This document shows positions 42,337-51,030 of a stretch of DNA of 56,658 nt, in pieces. Each line of letters starts with the position of its first letter. Within the stretch, counting starts at the first letter, position 1. The translations under genes and the position numbers were made by a program. The notes beneath the pieces were generated by a model. It worked only from the letters and a program-made list of their open reading frames with translations, had not been told where the DNA came from and ran no database searches. The stretch is from a bacterium BMS3Bbin05 (GTDB taxonomy: Bacteria > Nitrospirota > Thermodesulfovibrionia > Thermodesulfovibrionales > BMS3Bbin05). The stretch is from positions 1 to 56,658 of the forward strand of contig BDTO01000027.1 in NCBI GenBank assembly GCA_002897855.1, in the 5' to 3' direction.

Positions 42337-44006
42337 AAAAAATACTGATAGTCTTTCTGTTATTTCTTCTGTCCTGCTCAGGAGGGTTCACTGAAGTGCG
42401 GGATAAGGATAACGGGAAGCATCTGCAGGGCAATGAAATCCATGAGAGGGCAGATGGCCGGAAAGACCCGAATAAAATATCCTCACCGGATACCGGGAAG
42501 GTCGCAGAAAAGGCGCTGTCCGAAAAATCACCTGTAGAGAACAAAGAAAATGAGCCGTCAACTCCGGAATTCATGGTTCCGCCGTTTAGACCCGTGTCTG
42601 AAGATATTTCACCTCTCAGGAGGCGCATAATTTCAGTATCGGTCAGGAATGCCCCCCTCAGAGACGTTGTAAAGGTTATTGCAGACTCCGCACACCTGAA
42701 TCTTGTAATGCAGAAAGGGGTCGATCCCGGGACACCCGTAACGATTACCCTTAATAATGTAAACGTAAAAGATGCCCTCGACATTATCTTTTCATCGGTG
42801 GATTACTATTACGAGGTCAGGAAAAACCTGCTCATCGTAAAGTCGCAGGATACAATGATTTATGAACTCGGGCACCCGTCGGTAATCAATAATTATAATA
42901 TCAACCTTGGAGGAGACATCCTTGGAGGCGTATCGTCCGGAGATCTTACCGGTGCCGGCAATTCATCGATATCTTCAGGAACGACCGAACTGACCGGGAA
43001 CGTTACACTGGAAGGTAAAACAAAGGAAGAAAGCCAGGACCTCTATAAATCAATTGAAGAGTCCATATCAAAGATACTGAACGCCGACAGTTCCAGGCCC
43101 AAGCCCTACTTCAGTATAAACAGGATGACCGGCACCATTGCGGTTACGGCCTCTAAAAGTTCCATTGAAAAAACCAGGGACCTGCTTGACAGGATCAAGG
43201 AAAGCCTCAACAGGCAGGTCATGATCGAGGCGAGGATTGTTGAGGTACAGCTTAATGAAGGCCTCAAGTACGGCATCGACTGGCAGTTTCTTGACGACTG
43301 GCACGGCGCCGGCACTCTAAGCGGCGGCACCCAGACCCCTCTGGGGGCGTCACCTATCGGGGTAGCAAACACTCCTTTTTCCAATGTGGTGGATTCGGTC
43401 GGCCCGTCATTCCAGTTTGGTATCACCGGGGCCAACTTTATCTCCCTCCTTAAGGCCCTGCAGACACAGGGCAACGTAAAGGTCCTTTCCAATCCAAGGG
43501 TCAGTCTCATGAACGGGCAGACCGCAATGCTGAGTGTAGGCAGAAACGTCAATTTCATATCGCGCGTTCAGACGACCACAACTACAGCAGGTACAGCAGG
43601 TACCGTAACCTTTACGATAAATACGAGCAGTATTCTGTCGGGCGTGATGATCGGACTCGCTCCGTATATCAATGCCGACGGAAATGTCTCAATGACAATT
43701 ACACCCATAGTCACCGATCTCATCAAACTCGAAGACAAGAACCTTGGCACCATCGGTAGCAACAACCTGAAGATTTCCCTACCAACTGTCGATCTTCGCG
43801 AGATGAGCACAACCGTCAGGGTAAAAAACAACGAGATGATAGTCATCGGCGGTCTTATAAATAAAAAAGAGGTGGAAAGAGACAGCGGGGTACCGTTCCT
43901 TTCAAAGATTCCTATTCTGGGTTGGCTCTTCAAGAGCAAGGAAAAGTCGGAGGAAAGAACGGAACTTGTTATCCTGCTCCGCCCTGTTGTCTCCATGCAC
44001 GAATAA
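42333..44006 (+). CDS. mshL: MshL/PilQ-like secretin lipoprotein
   Basis: A 557-residue outer-membrane secretin through which the pilus emerges. It starts at ATG 42333 with GGAGGAGC before it and has a lipoprotein signal (KKILIVFLLFLLSC, lipobox Cys15). The N-terminal STN-type domain (VSVRNAPLRDVVKVIADSAHLNLVMQ) is followed by a Gly/Ser-rich MshL-type insert (IINLGGDILGGVSSGD-like), an N1 domain (AVTASKSSIEKTRDLLDRIKESLNRQVMIEARIVEV) and the secretin core ending VPFLSKIPILGWLFKSKEKSEERTELVILLRPVV. It overlaps its neighbours by four and one bases. Confidence 0.92.
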   Translation: MKKILIVFLLFLLSCSGGFTEVRDKDNGKHLQGNEIHERADGRKDPNKISSPDTGKVAEKALSEKSPVENKENEPSTPEFMVPPFRPVSEDISPLRRRIISVSVRNAPLRDVVKVIADSAHLNLVMQKGVDPGTPVTITLNNVNVKDALDIIFSSVDYYYEVRKNLLIVKSQDTMIYELGHPSVINNYNINLGGDILGGVSSGDLTGAGNSSISSGTTELTGNVTLEGKTKEESQDLYKSIEESISKILNADSSRPKPYFSINRMTGTIAVTASKSSIEKTRDLLDRIKESLNRQVMIEARIVEVQLNEGLKYGIDWQFLDDWHGAGTLSGGTQTPLGASPIGVANTPFSNVVDSVGPSFQFGITGANFISLLKALQTQGNVKVLSNPRVSLMNGQTAMLSVGRNVNFISRVQTTTTTAGTAGTVTFTINTSSILSGVMIGLAPYINADGNVSMTITPIVTDLIKLEDKNLGTIGSNNLKISLPTVDLREMSTTVRVKNNEMIVIGGLINKKEVERDSGVPFLSKIPILGWLFKSKEKSEERTELVILLRPVVSMHE

Positions 44007-45661
44007 TGGCAGCCCCGAAAAGGATAGGGCAGATTTTAAAAGAGAGAGGTCTCCTCACGGAACAGGAGATAAATCTTTCCATTGAACAGCAGAAGATAAC
44101 CGGTGACCTGCTTGGAGAGACATTTATAAAACTCGGTTTTGTTTCGGCTCCGGAGATGGCAAAGGCCCTTTCGGAACAGGCAGGCATGCCTTATCTCAAT
44201 CTTCACGAATACACCATATCCGAAGATGCCCTGAAACTGGTGCCGAAGGATGTCGCCGAACGGGTGGGGTTCATGCCGATAGACCTTAAAGAAGGCCGGC
44301 TTACCATCGGCCTCGTAAACCCCAGTAATGTACTGGCTGTAGATACGGCGACACGACTGACAAAAAAACCTCCGGAAACATATGTAATAGATTCGGATGC
44401 CTTCTACGACCTGATAGACAGGGCCTATTACTTTCTGGAGAATCCAATCCAGTTAAGGCTCAAAAACTCCGTTGATAAAATAAAGGCATCCGAAAACATC
44501 ACGGCCGACAGCATTTCTGATATGGCCCGGTTGATAATAATGGACGGCATAAGGAGAAATGCGACGGACATACATATAACACCCGAGAAACAGACAGTCC
44601 ATGTATTTTACAGGATTGACGGTGTACTCCAGCATGGATTCTGTTTTCCAAAGGCTGCCAGGAGCGGGGTAATCTCCAAGATCAAGATTATGTCGGAACT
44701 TGATATAGCCGAGCAGAGGCTTCCCCAGGACGGCTCTTTCAGCTTTCCATTCCTGAACAAGTCTTATGATATGCGTGTTGCTACCATACCTACGATATAT
44801 GGTGAAAACCTCGCTCTAAGGATACTCGGAAATGCGGGCCCTCTGCTCAGGCTGTCTTCTCTCGGTTTCAACGATACGGACACACTCAAGATGCAGGCGA
44901 TATTCAAAAAACCTTACGGAATAATACTTATTACAGGCCCGACCGGAAGCGGCAAAACAACTACCCTGTATGCCGCCCTGCGCGATATCAACCTGCTGGA
45001 AAAAAATGTTCTCACCGTAGAGGACCCGGTTGAATACAGGCTCAGCCTCGTCAAACAGACGGAGGTAAACCCGAAGGCAGGTTATGATTTTGCATTGGCA
45101 GGCCGTAACTTCATGCGCCAGGACCCCGATGTCATCCTGCTTGGCGAGATAAGGGACGAGGAAACGGCCAGGATAGCCATAAGGGCCTCAATTACGGGCC
45201 ATCTGGTGCTTACCACCCTGCATACCAATGACGCCATAACGGCAATTCCCAGGCTGCTTGATTTCGGCATTGACAGTTTCATGCTTTCTTCATCTCTCCT
45301 CGCCATTTCATCCCAGAGGCTCGTCAGAAAGATATGCCCGTTCTGCAAGACTGAATACAAACTTCCAGACGATATAAAACTGAGACTCGAACTCTCAGGT
45401 GTTGCCGGGCACATAGATACTGCACACAGAGGCGCCGGTTGTGCTGCATGCAACTTAACGGGTTATTCGGGCAGAACGGCTATAGGTGAAATTATGGTTA
45501 TAGATGATGAGATAAGAGACCACATATCCTCATCTGCGTCTCTGAAAACGATAAAAGAACTGGCCGTCGGAAACGGCATGAGATTTCTCATGGAAGACGG
45601 GATGAATAAGGTAAAAGACGGCATAACCTCTATTGACGAGGTATTGAGGGTTGTCGGCTGA
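44006..45661 (+). CDS. mshE: MshE-like pilus extension ATPase with c-di-GMP motif
   Basis: A 551-residue GspE/PilB-family ATPase. The N-terminal MshEN domain has the long motif RIGQILKERGLLTEQEINLS ending in EQQ, and a second half LLGETFIKLGFVSAPEM ending in SEQ, the pattern that binds cyclic-di-GMP in MshE. The motor domain has Walker A GPTGSGKTT (about residue 311), the Asp box, Walker B ILLGEIRDEETA, HLVLTTLHTNDA and a zinc tetra-Cys (CPFC near 444, CAAC near 478). The ATG overlaps the stop of mshL (TAATG). It polymerises pilin and likely responds to the nearby HD-GYP enzymes. Confidence 0.93.
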   Translation: MAAPKRIGQILKERGLLTEQEINLSIEQQKITGDLLGETFIKLGFVSAPEMAKALSEQAGMPYLNLHEYTISEDALKLVPKDVAERVGFMPIDLKEGRLTIGLVNPSNVLAVDTATRLTKKPPETYVIDSDAFYDLIDRAYYFLENPIQLRLKNSVDKIKASENITADSISDMARLIIMDGIRRNATDIHITPEKQTVHVFYRIDGVLQHGFCFPKAARSGVISKIKIMSELDIAEQRLPQDGSFSFPFLNKSYDMRVATIPTIYGENLALRILGNAGPLLRLSSLGFNDTDTLKMQAIFKKPYGIILITGPTGSGKTTTLYAALRDINLLEKNVLTVEDPVEYRLSLVKQTEVNPKAGYDFALAGRNFMRQDPDVILLGEIRDEETARIAIRASITGHLVLTTLHTNDAITAIPRLLDFGIDSFMLSSSLLAISSQRLVRKICPFCKTEYKLPDDIKLRLELSGVAGHIDTAHRGAGCAACNLTGYSGRTAIGEIMVIDDEIRDHISSSASLKTIKELAVGNGMRFLMEDGMNKVKDGITSIDEVLRVVG

Positions 45662-46878
45662 TGCCTTATTTTCACTACAAAGCGGTAAACATTGACGGCA
45701 GCACGGTAAATGGTCTTATCAATGCGCTTGACATGGATTCAGTTTATACCCTGGCGGAGACTTCGGGCCGTCACATAATCAGTGTTAAACCCGCCAATGC
45801 TTATCTTGCCTCTCTCCTGAGCAAATACCGCTCGACACAGGTAAAAAGAAGGGACATAATCGAATTTTCCAACAATCTGTCGGTCATGATCAGGGCGGGC
45901 ATACCGATACTTTCAGCGCTGATGGATATCATTGACACCACTGAGAACAGGTATTTCAGGGAAAATATCGAATCCATCAGGAATAATGTCTCAATGGGGG
46001 CATCTTTCTCGGATGCCTGCGGCCTTCACGGAGATATCTTTCCCGATATCTTTATCAGGCTTGTCACCGTCGGAGAAGAGACAGGCAATCTCGACGGGAA
46101 TCTGTCTGATGCCGCAGATCACCTTCAAAGGATGGAAGACCTTTCATCCACCATCAAAAGGGCAATGGTATATCCTGTTTTTGCCTTTGTCACAGCGCTC
46201 GGGGCCCTGATATTCTGGCTTGTATACGTCCTTCCAAAGATCATGAAGATATTCGAAGATATGAAGGTGCAGTTGCCCCTGATAACAAAAGGTCTGATCC
46301 TGACGAGCAATCTCACGCAGAGATACTGGCCTTTTATATTAATAACACCCCTGTTCCTGTTTATCCTGATAAAATTCCTGAAGAGATATAAAAAACCTGA
46401 ATTCTTTTTCGATAAAATAAAACTCGGGTTTCCTATCCTGAAGCTGATACTTGTGAACAGGATACTCGGTCTGTTCACCGAACAGATGAGAATCCTGTTA
46501 AAGGCCGGTCTTACCATAGACAGGTCGTTTGAGCTTGTTTCGGAAGTTATCGGCAATGTCGTATACAAAGAAGCAATAATAAAGGCAAAGGATGAAGTGA
46601 TTGCAGGCGCCTCCATATCTGCAGCCCTTAGAAACCAGAACATATTCACGGCCATGCTGCTCCGGATGGTACACATAGGTGAAGCAAGCGGCACGCTGGA
46701 AGGACAGTTTTCATTCCTGTCGGAATTTTATCTGAAGAAACTGGACGATATGTCGCAGAGGCTTGGCAGGATGATCGAACCCGTGATCATTATATTCCTC
46801 GGCCTCATGTTTGCAATAATGATTATCGGCCTTCTTCTGCCCATATACGATCTTGTATCAAAGATGGGGGCAATGTAA
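45661..46878 (+). CDS. mshG: MshG/PilC-like inner-membrane platform protein
   Basis: A 405-residue GspF-family protein with two repeated cytoplasmic helical domains (RRDIIEFSNNLSVMIRAGIPILSALMDI and NRILGLFTEQMRILLKAGLTIDRSFELV) and three membrane segments (AFVTALGALIFWLVYVLP, FILITPLFLFILIKFL, IIIFLGLMFAIMIIGLLLPIYDL). It couples ATPase motion to pilin assembly. It overlaps both neighbouring genes. Confidence 0.93.
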   Translation: MPYFHYKAVNIDGSTVNGLINALDMDSVYTLAETSGRHIISVKPANAYLASLLSKYRSTQVKRRDIIEFSNNLSVMIRAGIPILSALMDIIDTTENRYFRENIESIRNNVSMGASFSDACGLHGDIFPDIFIRLVTVGEETGNLDGNLSDAADHLQRMEDLSSTIKRAMVYPVFAFVTALGALIFWLVYVLPKIMKIFEDMKVQLPLITKGLILTSNLTQRYWPFILITPLFLFILIKFLKRYKKPEFFFDKIKLGFPILKLILVNRILGLFTEQMRILLKAGLTIDRSFELVSEVIGNVVYKEAIIKAKDEVIAGASISAALRNQNIFTAMLLRMVHIGEASGTLEGQFSFLSEFYLKKLDDMSQRLGRMIEPVIIIFLGLMFAIMIIGLLLPIYDLVSKMGAM

Positions 46879-48206
46879 TGGACTTCCTGCGTTTCTATGG
46901 ACTGAACGAAGAGCCCTTCAGGCTCACACCCGATCCCGCTTATTTCTACCCTTCAAAGAGTCACAATAACGGACTCCTTTCAATGAATTACAGCGCTGAA
47001 CAGAGAGAGGGTTTTTGCCTTATAATAGGCGAACCCGGAACGGGCAAGACCACACTTCTAAATGTATTTTTAGAAAACTGGAAGGACAGGGCGGAAATAG
47101 CCATGGTACTGACCCCGCGGCTTTTACCCGGGGAGTTTCTCCTCGCTGTTCTCGATGACTTTGGCATACCGTGCGGGCAAAAAACGAAAAACGACATAAT
47201 CAAGCTATTCAGGGATTTTCTCATAGAGAAGGCGCAAACCGGCAGAGGGGTGATAATCCTCGTCGACGAAGCACAGAACCTTCCTGATGAAACATTGGAA
47301 GAGTTAAGGCTCTTAAGCAATCTTGAGACGGAAAAGGGTAAGTTGCTTCATATCCTGTTAATAGGCCAGCCGGAACTACTGAAGCGGCTCAACTCTCCTG
47401 CGCTCAGGCAATTGAACCAGAGGATTATGACGAGTATTTATCTCTCCCCCCTCAATATGAATGAGATCAGGGATTACATAAGTTTCAGGCTGACAAAGGC
47501 CGGCAGGGGGCACGTAAGGTTCAGCGACTCTGCAATAAAGGCTATTTACAGATATTCAAAGGGCATCCCGAGATTGATCAATGCCGTAACCACCCGTACT
47601 CTCATGTCCGCATTCCTTGAGGAGTCGGGAGAGGTAAACCCGAAACATGTAAAATATGCCGCAAAAAGCCTTGACATTACAGCTGATAATAAGAAAAAGA
47701 TTGCTTCGGTAAGACCGGCATTTATACTGGCGCTGGTCCTTGCAACAGCCCTTCACTTTGCGTTCCCGTCCATAATGAAATACTTCGTTAACTCGTCGGG
47801 GAACGGGACTGCATTAGAGACATCGCTCGGTATAATACACAGGGCAATCTCCGAACGGGAGTCGGCATCCGCCTCCTCCGGAACCGCTGCTCACAATATA
47901 TATTCTTCTCCACCGTCTGCGGCGATGGTGGAGAGCCAGGCCGGAAAAAATAGTGTTACGGAGAATCAAACAGGGAACGGCACGTCCGTTCTGACGTCCG
48001 CCGTGGTTAAAACATGGGCTGCAAACGTTCGGAAATCCCCGGGGATGGAGGGCAAAAAAATAGGATTTGTTTACCGTGGAGACAGGATAGTCCTGCTGAA
48101 TCAGACTGCCATGTACGAGGGCGTCATCTGGTATCTTGCCAGGATAGAGGGCACGGGAGATGCATGGATATCTTCGAAGGTGCTTAACATTGCGGTGGGA
48201 AAATGA
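46878..48206 (+). CDS. mshM: MshM/ExeA-like AAA ATPase with SH3 domain
   Basis: A 442-residue protein: MDFLRFYGLNEEPFRLTPDP at the start, an ExeA-type AAA domain with Walker A GEPGTGKTT (about residue 50) and Walker B IILVDEAQNLP, a membrane segment (PAFILALVLATALHFAFPSI, about 278-297), a Ser/Ala/Gly-rich periplasmic linker, and a bacterial SH3 domain (WAANVRKSPGMEGKKIGFVYRGD) that may bind peptidoglycan. ExeA and MshM help place or open the cell wall for the secretin. The SH3 replaces the peptidoglycan-binding domain of ExeA. Confidence 0.88.
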   Translation: MDFLRFYGLNEEPFRLTPDPAYFYPSKSHNNGLLSMNYSAEQREGFCLIIGEPGTGKTTLLNVFLENWKDRAEIAMVLTPRLLPGEFLLAVLDDFGIPCGQKTKNDIIKLFRDFLIEKAQTGRGVIILVDEAQNLPDETLEELRLLSNLETEKGKLLHILLIGQPELLKRLNSPALRQLNQRIMTSIYLSPLNMNEIRDYISFRLTKAGRGHVRFSDSAIKAIYRYSKGIPRLINAVTTRTLMSAFLEESGEVNPKHVKYAAKSLDITADNKKKIASVRPAFILALVLATALHFAFPSIMKYFVNSSGNGTALETSLGIIHRAISERESASASSGTAAHNIYSSPPSAAMVESQAGKNSVTENQTGNGTSVLTSAVVKTWAANVRKSPGMEGKKIGFVYRGDRIVLLNQTAMYEGVIWYLARIEGTGDAWISSKVLNIAVGK

Positions 48207-48213
48207 TAAGGCG

Positions 48214-49293
48214 CTAACGCCCCGCACGGCTGAGGGTACTGAGTCTGAGTGACGCCTTATTTTTCACTTCTTTCGATATAACATCCGAACCGATTATCCC
48301 TTTATAAACCCTGATGGCCTCAGTCCTCTTTCCCGAGAGTTCAAGCGCCCTTGCAATATCCATAAAGGCACTATACTCTCCTGTGTCAACAAGACGCCTG
48401 TAAGCATTGAGCGCCATTTCATACTCTTTTCTTCTTTCATAAAATAAACCGAGATTATAAAGGGTTTCCCTGTTAAAAGGGTCGAGATTTACGGCCCTTT
48501 TAAAAAATTTTTCCGCTTCTCCGTCATTCCCCATCTCTGCATAAGAGATGCCCGCATTCAGCACAGCCGGTACATATCCATGTCTTGCATCTGCCGCCTT
48601 CAGGGCATACATCAACCCTTTTTCCGGAAGTCTCATCTTCAGAAAGAGGTAGGATATTGAATTGAGTATAAAGGGGTCGGAGGGTCTTAAGACGAGGGCT
48701 TTTCTGTATTGTCTCACGGCATCGGGATATTTCCGTTCCATCTCAAACTGTCGTCCGGCGTATATGTACGAGTCGGCCTCTCCCGAATCAATCATTTTAT
48801 TCTTTATCTGAACCTCTGAATATCGTCCGGCCTGCGCCGCCGCTTTTGCCCTCTTGCTTATGATATGTCTTTCGGGCCTTACCTGTCCGGCTACATGCAA
48901 ACGGCCCGGCATGTTTTGTTTTTTCGAAGGCACAACTGCCTGTGTTTTCATTATTCTTTTTGAGGAATTGCTGACAGGTTGGCCGTCTTTATCCGGTACG
49001 CTCTTCTGAGAAATTGTTCTCTGCGCGGGAACCCTCTTCTCCGGCGCCGTTGACCGGTTGATTTGCGGGGGCTTGACGGCATCTTTCCGAATATTAATTC
49101 CCTGTATTAAGTTCAGCGCCACAAAACCCGATGCTACTGCAAGTATGGATAAAGAACCGATAATAGCGAAGCGCCTGAGAGACGTACCCCCCCTTCTCTC
49201 CCCCTTAACAATCCCTTCAAGCGCGGGCGGCACATCTTTCCGGCTCTTGTCTGCCCGCCTTGCTTTTGACAGAAGATCAGCAAGCAAGCTCAT
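48214..49293 (-). CDS. mshN: MshN-like TPR protein
   Basis: A 359-residue protein with a basic cytoplasmic N-terminus, one membrane segment (FAIIGSLSILAVASGFVALNLI), a basic Pro/Ser linker and four to five tetratricopeptide repeats from about residue 165 (YIYAGRQFEMERKYPDAVRQYRKAL, PAVLNAGISYAEMGNDGEAEKFFKRAV, LYNLGLFYERRKEYEMALNAYRRL). It matches the layout of MshN. Unlike its relatives it is on the strand opposite to the rest of the operon, convergent with mshM and divergent from the first pilin. Confidence 0.8.
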   Translation of the reverse strand: MSLLADLLSKARRADKSRKDVPPALEGIVKGERRGGTSLRRFAIIGSLSILAVASGFVALNLIQGINIRKDAVKPPQINRSTAPEKRVPAQRTISQKSVPDKDGQPVSNSSKRIMKTQAVVPSKKQNMPGRLHVAGQVRPERHIISKRAKAAAQAGRYSEVQIKNKMIDSGEADSYIYAGRQFEMERKYPDAVRQYRKALVLRPSDPFILNSISYLFLKMRLPEKGLMYALKAADARHGYVPAVLNAGISYAEMGNDGEAEKFFKRAVNLDPFNRETLYNLGLFYERRKEYEMALNAYRRLVDTGEYSAFMDIARALELSGKRTEAIRVYKGIIGSDVISKEVKNKASLRLSTLSRAGR

Positions 49294-49355
49294 AACAACT
49301 ATTTAGACTATCCCGGACAAAATATTCAGCATTAACAAAGTATATAATAAAACAC

Positions 49356-49384
49356 TTGACAAATCAAGTAGTTAATTATAGAAT
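49356..49384 (+). promoter_or_regulatory. Sigma-70 promoter of the first prepilin
   Basis: TTGACA (49356-49361) and TAGAAT (49379-49384) are separated by exactly 17 bases in an AT-rich context, about 50 bases before the pilin ATG. Confidence 0.82.
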
Positions 49385-49435
49385 TTTATAAATGACTTTA
49401 AGTCTATGCAAAATCAGCCTTCAAGGAGTGTATGA

Positions 49436-50047
49436 ATGAAAGAAATGAAAGGAATGAAAGGAATGAAAGACAACAAAGGATTTACCCTTGTCGAAATGGC
49501 GATAGTCCTCGTTATCATAGGGATCATACTTGCCGGTGTGCTGAAGGGAGAAGAGCTCATAAACAACGCAAAGATGAAAAGGACATACAGCCTGTATCGT
49601 GAAACCATGGCCGCATACTATACGTATCTTGACAAATACCAGAGATTTCCGGGAGACGACAACACCGTAGCGACAAGGACGGGATGGGTTGCCTCGGTGG
49701 ACGGAAATAATAACGGGCGCATCGACGGCGGCGTCAGGTTCAACTGTACGGGGGCTGAGGCGGCGGGTGAAGAAAGCTGCAATGCCCTGCGCCATCTCAG
49801 GCTTGCAAATATCATTGTGGGTTCGGGCAGGACCAACCCGGGAGATCCCTATGGCGGTTCCGTAGTCATTGCATACAGATCTATAAACGGTAAAGCCACT
49901 AACTGGATTGCAATGTCAAATATCCCGGCAGACGTGGCCGAATCTATTGATACCCAGAACGATGATGGTATATATAACTCCGGCTCCATAAGGGGGAGCG
50001 CCGACTACACCCTCGGCAATCCCGTTATTCTGTATTTCAGTCCGTAA
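49436..50047 (+). CDS. Type IV prepilin (MSHA-like) with repeated start region
   Basis: A 203-residue prepilin. A short leader (KEMKGMKGMKDNKG) ends in the peptidase site G/FTLVEMAIVLVIIGIILAGVLKG, with the conserved Glu5. The globular part contains FPGDDNT and one Cys pair (NCTGAEAAGEESC), and the Asp-rich SVDGNNNGRIDGG may bind calcium. The leader is encoded by three near-identical GAAATGAAAG units, each offering an ATG in frame; AAGGAG precedes the first. It is likely the major pilin or an abundant minor pilin because it has the best sigma-70 promoter in the locus. Confidence 0.9.
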   Translation: MKEMKGMKGMKDNKGFTLVEMAIVLVIIGIILAGVLKGEELINNAKMKRTYSLYRETMAAYYTYLDKYQRFPGDDNTVATRTGWVASVDGNNNGRIDGGVRFNCTGAEAAGEESCNALRHLRLANIIVGSGRTNPGDPYGGSVVIAYRSINGKATNWIAMSNIPADVAESIDTQNDDGIYNSGSIRGSADYTLGNPVILYFSP

Positions 50048-50384
50048 GCGCCGTGATTGGGTCATTTGTTACAGGAATTGTGCCATTATTTGTCATTCCG
50101 GCGGGAATCCATGTATGGATATGATTCCCGCATACCGGTCGCGGGATGTCAACATGAATTTATTCAGGGGTTTATAACATACTGATTTTTTTAAGATTCT
50201 GATGCAGGTTTGGAATTACAATTGTTTTTTCAGCAGTTTTGAAATTGCCGGAATAAATGATCTGTTATGTCTTTTTTGAATGGCATAAAAATTGTATATA
50301 TATCAATAATAAAATATTATCACTTGTTGGTAGATAATAATCCCCTATTACTGTAAAGGGGAAAATCTGAAAAGGAGGTAAAGC
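50048..50384. other. Spacer with hairpin repeat and sigma-54-like promoter
   Basis: A hairpin-forming repeat (ATTCCGGCGGGAATCCATG with ATGATTCCCGCATACCGG) lies at about 50095-50148. TGGCATAAAAATTGTA at 50281-50296 has the GG and TTGTA of a sigma-54 promoter with proper spacing and an AT-rich start region, as known for pilA genes under PilR control. It is about 90 bases before the second pilin. Confidence 0.6.
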
Positions 50385-50954
50385 ATGAGAAGTTTTAGAG
50401 AAGAAAAGGGTTTTACCCTGATTGAGCTGGCAATCGTTATCGTAATAATCGGCATCCTGTTGGGTCTCGTACTGCGGGGCTCCGACCTGATACAGGGAGC
50501 CAAGAACAAAAAGATCAGGGCCATCCCCGGAAAATGGGAGGTCCCCATCTGGACCTATTATGACAGAGAGGGTGTCTTCCCTGGTGACACCACTGGTGAT
50601 GGGCTGATTGATACACCTGCCAACGTACCAACCGACCTTGATACTGACTCTATAGCACACCCGCCTGCCAGCCCTGCCAGCATTGAAGGCGTGATCACTG
50701 AGATAGAATCGGTTGCCCTGGTATGCGGTAGCGCTGTGACCAGAAATGCCATGCTCATCGGTGGTGGAGTTGCACCTGCTGTCGCAACCCTCGATGTCAA
50801 GGTTGCAAAAAGGATTGATGAAGACATAGACGGAACGGTGGACGGACAAAAGGGGAGGGTCAGATATTGCGGAATAGACGGTAAAACGATTGAGGCGGCA
50901 TGGCCTCCAAGCGGCAATGTCACGGCAACGTATCTCTTTGACAAGATTCCTTAA
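50385..50954 (+). CDS. Type IV prepilin
   Basis: A 189-residue prepilin with a short leader (MRSFREEKG) and cleavage site G/FTLIELAIVIVIIGILLGLVLRGSDLI. The body has FPGDTTGDGLID, an EF-hand-like Asp loop, and two Cys (ALVCGSA and VRYCGID) that could form a disulfide. AAGGAGGTAAAGC is a near-perfect ribosome site. It is closely related in plan to the first pilin and followed by a strong terminator, so it is a single-gene unit. Confidence 0.9.
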   Translation: MRSFREEKGFTLIELAIVIVIIGILLGLVLRGSDLIQGAKNKKIRAIPGKWEVPIWTYYDREGVFPGDTTGDGLIDTPANVPTDLDTDSIAHPPASPASIEGVITEIESVALVCGSAVTRNAMLIGGGVAPAVATLDVKVAKRIDEDIDGTVDGQKGRVRYCGIDGKTIEAAWPPSGNVTATYLFDKIP

Positions 50955-50967
50955 ACGGTCAAATCTG

Positions 50968-50997
50968 AAAGGGAAGGCAAACGCCTTCCCTTTTTTT
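50968..50997 (+). terminator. Terminator after the second prepilin
   Basis: GGGAAGGC and GCCTTCCC form a stem with a short AAAC loop, followed by seven T. Confidence 0.93.
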
Positions 50998-51030
50998 ATA
51001 AACGTCTTAATATCTCATTTGGATATTTAA

